From Dryas octopetala (Eukaryota; Streptophyta; Magnoliopsida; Rosales; Rosaceae), in NCBI GenBank assembly GCA_963921425.1, contig OY992840.1, forward strand, positions 8,124,501 through 8,188,500: DNA of 64,000 bases. Reading direction: 5' to 3'. The notes under the pieces were generated by a model. That model saw only the letters and a list, made by a program, of their open reading frames with translations. It did no database searches and was not told the DNA's origin. Below are positions 57,651-64,000 of this stretch, one piece after another. The position numbers and the translations under genes are program-made. Each line of letters starts with the position of its first letter. The stretch's first letter is position 1.

Positions 57651-57887
57651 TTAGTTACAATTACATACCTTAACTATACACCACTTTGCAATTTGGTACC
57701 TCAAGTTCAAAAAGTTGCATTATGGTATCTCAACTATGAAATATCGTCAATTAAGTACCTTCGTTATTCTGACCGTTAAAAAGTCCGTTAAGTACTGACT
57801 TGACAATAACGTGGCACACATGGACTCTACCACTAAGTGTTGAAATTGTTTTTTAAAAGGCTTTTTACCATGTTACCTACCTAAACT
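57651..57887 (+). mobile_element. Truncated arm of the palindromic MULE-MITE at the duplication junction
   Basis: ttagttacaattacatacct, actatacaccactttgcaat and ttggtacctcaagttcaaaa match the left arm of 30166-31050. The element stops without its right arm exactly where copy 2 of the tandem duplication begins. Confidence 0.7.
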
Positions 57888-58664
57888 TTGATCACATTTG
57901 TATAGACTATATGCTATACACATTTGTACAAACAGTTTGAACACATTGAAGTGGGGATTGAGTTATTTCCATTGTATGTAGACTATTCAGGAACAATTCT
58001 GGATCCTTAATGTGATTTCCTGAGCTTAGACTGACAATCCTGATTAAGCAGAAACAGCAAGAGCTTTGAAATAGTAGAATTCACAATCAATACAGAAAAA
58101 TTTGTTTTAGTCAATATATGATTTTCTATTTTGCTTGATTTTGTTTTTGTTTTTGTTTCTAGTACTTTTGAATCAACTTATCTGTATATTTTTACAAATT
58201 GAAAATGGTTTTTTTTTTCTCTCTTTTTTGATTTAGAGTGTCAAACTCTCTTCGTGGGTGTAGGGAGAAAAGTACTCTACTACTAAAGTTATAAATTCCC
58301 ACGATACATTTAAAATTTTACATTATGTTGGGACCAAAGACAATAATGATATTTCCAAAGTGAATATGACATTGTGCCACACTAATTTTTGATTTGTGAA
58401 CTTGACCTATAATTAGGCTAAATGGGATTGTCAAGCATGCAGTATGAAAGGAAATCTTAATGTAATTTTGAAGAGTAGTGCCCAAAGTAGTGTTTGGATG
58501 GGACAAACCTAAGACCCCAAAAATAAAAGGGGATTATGGCTCAATTGTAGTGGTTGCCCATCACCATGTGGGTCTTGTAATATTATGAATTCCACTGGAT
58601 AGCTCTGCTGTTTTGAGTCCTATCAAGTCATTATATACTTTTAAGAACAATTTCCCAAACAACA

Positions 58665-58736
58665 GCGTTTGTAGTCCAACGGTTAGGATAATTGCCTTCC
58701 AAGCAATAGACCCGGGTTCGACTCCCGGCGGACGCA
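58665..58736 (+). tRNA. trnG-UCC: tRNA-Gly (anticodon UCC), copy 2
   Basis: Identical over all 72 bases to copy 1, including both internal promoter boxes. The upstream 'caacttccc' of copy 1 is 'caatttccc' here. The T-run terminator is kept at about 58747-58757. Confidence 0.97.
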
Positions 58737-59201
58737 TAGAATACTATTTTTTTTTTTAATTTCTTCTTATCCTCAGATTTCTTGGAGAAGGCTGGCTTCA
58801 AGTTCAAGGCAATATCAATGTTGGTAATTGGTCTAAAACTGCAGAAGCGTTTTTAGAGTTTCCGTGGAAGTCATGAAAAAATAAAAAAACAGAAGAAGAT
58901 GAAGCATCATTAAAGGTGAACAAATTTGATAATTAATTTGGATTTGATGATTTCAATCATATGCCAAGGATCATTCTTTCATTGCCTTGCTCTCTCTCAA
59001 TTCTCTTTGTGATTTTCACTCTTTGAATTGAATGATCGGGTCATCACATGTCATTGCTCTCCCCTCCATATATAGGCTCATGAGTGGTTAAATTTAGATT
59101 AATAAACTACAAACGATCCCCTTAATTCTCAGGTAGAAGTAAAACTTACCTATAACGAGTGTACACACTCATATAGTAATGTACAGTTGACGCATAAGTT
59201 T

Positions 59202-59391
59202 TAGATTGTGACTTCTTCTCCCTGCCTGCGGTGTCAAAGGGCGGAGGAATCTATAATTCGATCATGCCTTATGGTATTGTCCTTAACAACTGGAGTGCAT
59301 GCACCACACATGTGTCCAATGTGGTAAAATACTACTTTTAACGTATTTCATATATATTGGAGCTTCAGTTAAGGGATCCCTTAAATAATTC
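59202..59391 (+). repeat. SPH-upstream repeat R1, copy 2
   Basis: Second-copy counterpart of 48090-48270, nearly identical. Confidence 0.7.
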
Positions 59392-60703
59392 ATCATTGAG
59401 CCACTCCATATTGTATCTCAACAACCTGAGTCGTTTATTTGTTTAAATCTTTATTCAAAGACCATTTCTACAAAACAATTAGACAAATCATCCCCATTAA
59501 GATATCTAATTTTGTTTAGATAAATAAACAAAAAAAATATTTTCAATAAACATTTGAAATGATGACCATTTAAGCAAATAATTAATTAAAGATCACGTAG
59601 AGTTATAAAACATATTCAAATTTTAACACCAACCCTTTTATCCCATTGGCCCATTAATTTATCCCATGGACAGTGATCGCTCGATGATAGATGACGAGCA
59701 CTCGGTCTTTGTTGCTGAGTGCTCGAATTTGGTATCATTAAAAAAAATAATGCGGACTTGCGCTGAGGAGAATGTAAGTATTAAAACGTACGTACGCTAA
59801 AAAATATTGCGGACTTGCGCCGAGGAGAAAGATGCAGCTGGTGGCCGGAGAGGGGGAGGCTGGTGGATGGGTTGGGTGGCCGACGCTAGGGATCGAGGTG
59901 GAAGGAGGAGGGCTTAGAGCTGCGAGGTTGCTGAGCTTTCAGCCCTTTTTTTTTATTTTTTTTTCTTTCTCTTCATTTTTTATTGGATTATATATTTCTT
60001 ATATCTAATATCATTTTTAAATTTTACTTGGGTTTTTTTATTAATTTATGTCCACAAAGATATTTTTAAAAGCCAAGTCAATGTGCCACATCAGCGCCAT
60101 GTCAGCAGTTAACGAATTTTCTAACGGTCAGAATAACGGAGGTACTCAATTGACGAAATATTGAAGTTGATTAATGTACTCTAATATAAATTTTTGAATT
60201 TGAGGTACCAAATTGAAAAGTGGGGTATAATTGAGGCATATAATTGTAACCAATCCATTAATTAATATGACATTAATTTATAATTCATGCCTTATGGTAT
60301 TGTCCGTAACAACTGGGGTGCACCATGCACACTTGTGTCTAATGTTTTATCTATATATATATATATATACATAAATGATCACTCGCCCACTTTGCAAGTA
60401 AAATATCAGCCAAATCAATAATTGTTTGGTTCTTCAAATTTTGTAGACAAATACAATTCATCAGATAAGGTTGAAATGATGTTGACAGTAATACACTGAC
60501 TAAACAGTTTCCGATTTGGCTGATTTTTTGCAAGGGTGATCTTCGAATGATGCTCTAAAATATGGACAGTTCCAATCATTGAAATTCGTTGTTGGGTGGT
60601 TAGGTGAGCGGGGAATTCTCCGCTCTACGGTGCGCGAGTGATCATTATTGTATATATATATTTTATATATATATCTATCTCTATATTTATACAATAGACT
60701 TCT

Positions 60704-61025
60704 AATGAGGGATCCCCTAGTGGGGACTACATGGGTCGTTTTGTGTCGATACGAACTGTCCATTTTTTACATCTACATTGATAAATTATTCCTATAAAAA
60801 TTCAACCAAATTGAAAACCGTTAAGATATCTAATTCGGATCAAACAAATGGATGAACAACAAGTTTGTCTACAAACACCTAAAGTTTGGCTGGTTAATCA
60901 AACAAGTATATGATTTTTTATTTGATTGATTTTTTTGCAGGGATGATCTATCAATGGAAATTTAAAAAATGGACAGTTCGGTCGAAAAAAAACGACCCGT
61001 GTGGGCCCCACAGGGGATCCTCATT
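60704..61025. mobile_element. MITE with about 60-bp TIRs (copy 2)
   Basis: Same element as 49594-49915, carried along by the duplication and not inserted independently, since the flanks are identical as well. Confidence 0.65.
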
Positions 61026-61622
61026 TAATTCCTATTAATTGGAAAGCCCCTAGTATTTATATATCTATCTCTATATATATAGAGGGAGTACGTCTTGCAT
61101 GTCGTTCTACAGTGACTTCTTCTCCATTCCTGCGGTGTGAGAGGGCTGAAGAATTTATAATTCATGCCTCATGGTATTGTCTGTAACAACTGGGGTGCAC
61201 CACGTACACTTGTGTCTAATGTTGTAAAATATTACTCTTAACATATTTTATATATATTGGAGCTTCGGTTAAGAGATCCGTTAATTAATACAAAAATAAA
61301 CAATTAAGAATCTAAAAAAACTAAAAAATAGTGGAGTGGAGTGGAGTGGAGCCGAGAGGCATGCAGGGTAGGGGAACAGGAGGATAGAGAGGGGCAGTGC
61401 ACATGGGAGAGGGAGTTAGGGGAATAGAGAGGGGCAGTGCATGTGGGAGAGGGAGTTAGGGCATGTGGGAGTGGGGATAGGGGAATGGAGATGGGCGGCT
61501 TATTTAATTTTCTGAGATTCGATTCGCAACGTACATAAGACGTGATACATATGCATATGTATAAATACATATGCATATTAATTCACTCAACAGAAAACAC
61601 CTAGCTAAGAGATCGAGTGAGA

Positions 61623-62069
61623 ATGGGTGTCAACAGTCGTCCTGGCAATACATTGTTTGCCTTCGCCATGTTCATCCTCTTATTAGTGGACCAAAGTCCA
61701 CATGTGTTGGGATTTTTAGAGAAGATGGAGGTGACCATCTTCAACGAATTGGAGGGGAAGACAAAGATAACCCTTCACTGCAAATCCAAAGATGGTGATG
61801 ATTTAGGGACCCACAAACTTGCTTACGAACACAAGTTCAATTGGAAGTTTCGGAACAATTGGTTTTCCAACACCATATTTACCTGCGACTTTGCCTGGCA
61901 CAAGTCTACAGGCGGCCAAAAAGTCTCTGGCAACTTTGAAATATACAGGGCCAGCAGGGATGAGGAGAGGTGCACGTCGTGTGTCTGGTTTGTTAGAGAA
62001 GCAGGCCTCTATTCCCGTGATGATGAGAAACACGTTGAGGAACTTTTCTACACTTGGCCTGAGCCGTAG
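61623..62069 (+). CDS. S-protein homologue, copy 2
   Basis: Encodes the same 148 residues as the gene at 50513, with the same TATA box (61560-61567), start context and stop. Signal peptide and Cys 53, 88, 117 and 120 are unchanged. Because promoter repeat, leader and about 100 bp of 3' flank are duplicated too, both copies should be expressed alike. The 3' flank differs by a 4-bp deletion after the stop (taattaatag to taatag) and more strongly from about 62330 on. No sign of decay; the duplication is recent or is being homogenised. Confidence 0.9.
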   Translation: MGVNSRPGNTLFAFAMFILLLVDQSPHVLGFLEKMEVTIFNELEGKTKITLHCKSKDGDDLGTHKLAYEHKFNWKFRNNWFSNTIFTCDFAWHKSTGGQKVSGNFEIYRASRDEERCTSCVWFVREAGLYSRDDEKHVEELFYTWPEP

Positions 62070-62643
62070 TATGCATATATGGATCAATGGATGGAACTTG
62101 GAAGACAATATCCTCACCGGTTGGGCCATTTGGTCTAACTTTGGTTGCACTGTAACCTCTTAATAGTTAAATAAAGTGAGGTTTTTCCATCTGCTTTAGT
62201 GCCTAAGCTTTCTAGAGCTGGGTAGTTTGATTTTCCTCTTTAGGTGTGCAATTATCTAGCTTGCATCATCAAAGTAGCATGATTCAATCCAAAATCAGCT
62301 CCTAAAAAATGTGAAACATAAAAAACTAAAATAAAATATTTAATCACAAGGGTATTTTGGAAACAAATAAACCAATAAAACTATTAGAAAACGTACAAAA
62401 ATATATCAGCTCAAATATGGATTCTGACCTCGATATAAAAGTAGTCAAAGGACTTATGTCAATTTTATTTGAGGATTAAAACGATAAACCCCACGTTTCA
62501 CAATATAAAAAAAAAAAAAAAAAAAATTCGGGCATGCATGTGCGTGAGCGTGCCGACATTCTAGTTATTATTAAGGAAACTAATTTCCTCTTATTAATTG
62601 ATTAAATTAAACATCACTCGAAAGGCCAAGATTCATATTTTAT
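62070..62643. other. Convergent spacer, copy 2, divergent part
   Basis: Compared with 50960-51570, this spacer has several substitutions, lacks about 41 bp (equivalent to roughly 51361-51402) and has gained an A run at 62508-62525. Confidence 0.7.
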
Positions 62644-63343
62644 TTATTCCCTTTCTTTCCGTTTGAGAAGGTCTTTGCAACCAGGAGCCTCTTCCTTTGG
62701 TTGGAAACCCATTGGGGTGGCCACATATCTCATGGTGGTCGGTGCTGCGTTGCCGGATGAGTCGATCACTTTTGAGTTGGCCTCGACATCGAAGTCGATT
62801 TCTTGGGGAGACACCTGACTAGATACCTCATTACATTTAGGATTGTTGCTATCCACTAGAGCGATCGCACACGCGGCGTTCTCGTATCCAAGTAAATGCC
62901 ACGAGTACTGTCCGTTGTCATTAGTCGTAGTCTTGTCAGTCCATGTTACCTTCCCATCTTTATCTTTGCACTGCAAACCCACTGTTGCACCTGTATGCGT
63001 AAATGTCTGTGAGGTTACATTCAAGAATTTATAGCTCTTAGATTTTTAATATATGTCTAGAATTTGAAACAAGTAAAAGCAAGTACAACAGAGAAACAAA
63101 AATATCATTACATGCATGCATGCATTGTCATTGCGCGTAAGAAATTGAAGATTAAAATCAATGAAATGTATGTAGTTTATGTATACCTGGGAGAGGCTGA
63201 TCCACTGGGGTTTTATGCCTTAATTTGCAATTGTCACAATAAACTGAACCAAATATCTCAGTGTTGACACCACAATAAGCTAAACCAAAGAGGGACAAGA
63301 CGCAAAGTGTAGTGGCAAGGATAATTGTGCTAGACTTTGCCAT
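62644..63343 (-). CDS. Ole e 1-like secreted protein, copy 2
   Basis: Exons 63343-63187 and 62990-62644 give the same 167 residues as the gene at 51571-52270, with the same intron (62991-63186), signal peptide and six Cys. The upstream TA and CT microsatellites differ slightly in length. It again lies tail to tail with the SPH gene, so the pair was duplicated as one cassette. Confidence 0.88.
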
Positions 63344-64000
63344 TGTTAATAAATTTCGTCCTGCTTGTTTAATTGTCTTGTTTGGTTGAATATCAATTTA
63401 GATTCAAATGATGAATGTATCTATATATATATATATATGCATGCAGATAAAGTAGGGGGGTTTCTGTTTTCTCTCTCTCTCTCTCTCTAAGGCGTAGAAT
63501 CAATCAATACCTACATTTATTTTGGAAAATCTTTTTTTAAAGTTTTGGTAGCGCTTGTTTTTCTAATGTTTGCATGTACGTACGTAATCGATTTAGAAAA
63601 TTAATTATTTGACTCGCTCTGGTCGTCCTTATTTAACTCTAAACCTTGAATTAAAAAAAAAAAAAAAAAACTTTGTGGTCATTATAATTTTTTTATTTTT
63701 ATTATTTTATCTATCTCTATATATACATATATCTATCTCTATATATATAGATGGATATAGATAGATTTTGGAACTGTTTGTTTTTGTCAGAGGTTTTGGG
63801 ACTTTTTCAAACTCAATTTGTTCATTATTTTCCCCCTAAATCTTAGAAGAAAAAGAAACAATCGAGACCGTACACAAAATAGGCCAACACTCCAAAAAGA
63901 GAACAACTGACTCCATCCATTTTAAGGGTCGCAATGATTACTAACTTGGATTTGAATTTTTCTTTTGTTCCCTAAAATCAGATAATTAATAAATGATTAG
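63344..64000. other. Promoter side of Ole e 1-like copy 2 to window edge
   Basis: Repeats 52271-52931 with minor changes (for example gataacaactg to gagaacaactg). No gene seen. Confidence 0.5.

Larger units (their letters stand above)
46767..57887 (+). repeat. 11.1-kb tandem duplication, copy 1
   Basis: The sequence from ttgatcacatttg at 46767 is repeated from 57888 in the same orientation. Copy 2 continues to the window edge (64000, equivalent to 52931). Period is 11,121 bp at the start and drops to 11,069 bp at the edge because of small indels. Most of the shared 6.1 kb is nearly identical by eye; the coding sequences of both duplicated protein genes are identical at protein level. Between 52932 and 57887 only copy 1 is visible. 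Confidence 0.95.
57888..64000 (+). repeat. 11.1-kb tandem duplication, copy 2 (runs off the window)
   Basis: Begins inside what is the SnRK2 3'UTR in copy 1, so 57888 onward carries a UTR remnant without the kinase gene. It repeats the tRNA, the SPH-upstream repeats, both MITEs, the SPH gene and the Ole e 1-like gene. Differences from copy 1 are few single bases, microsatellite lengths and small indels, apart from the 62200-62640 interval. Confidence 0.95.

Overview
The window is plant nuclear DNA from a eudicot. It is AT-rich, with intron-containing genes that have GT-AG junctions, TATA-type promoters, many MITEs and other transposon remnants, LTR-retroelement fossils, microsatellites and a plant tRNA-Gly gene. 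The repeat types and the S-protein/Ole e 1-like genes fit a woody rosid, possibly Rosaceae, but that is a guess from style and not a proof.

Layout. 1-1.2 kb: edge of a gypsy-type retroelement fossil. 2-2.6 kb: a non-autonomous Mutator-like element with long inverted ends. 4.9-11.5 kb: two convergent paralogous genes for an unnamed four-segment membrane protein, plus the 3' relic of a third. 13.1-15.3 kb (-): a mitochondrial-type PPR protein. 17.0-18.2 kb: a rearranged S-protein homologue (SPH) locus built as a long inverted repeat, beside a broken HD-Zip IV fragment. 19.9-23.5 kb (+): UTP18, a ribosome-biogenesis WD40 protein with a 5'UTR intron. 24.9-28.8 kb (-): an eight-exon CBL1/CBL9-type calcium sensor. 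30-43 kb: mostly non-coding, with large palindromic MITEs and old local duplications. 44.1-46.7 kb (+): a complete nine-exon SnRK2 kinase.

46.8-64 kb: a direct duplication with an 11.1-kb period. Each copy holds a remnant of the kinase 3'UTR, tRNA-Gly(UCC), an SPH gene and, tail to tail with it, an Ole e 1-like secreted protein gene. Copy 1 (46767-57887) also holds a 3.6-kb LTR with an intact target-site duplication. Copy 2 starts at 57888 and runs off the right edge.

Functional links are modest. CBL1-type sensors and SnRK2 kinases are both stress-signalling proteins but act in different modules, so I infer no joint pathway. The SPH and Ole e 1-like genes both encode small secreted Cys-rich proteins of families often expressed in reproductive tissue. 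The most unusual object is the SPH-derived inverted repeat at 17 kb. It keeps SPH-like promoter, arm, loop, inverted arm and polyadenylation region, as expected of a natural hairpin-RNA (young small-RNA) locus.
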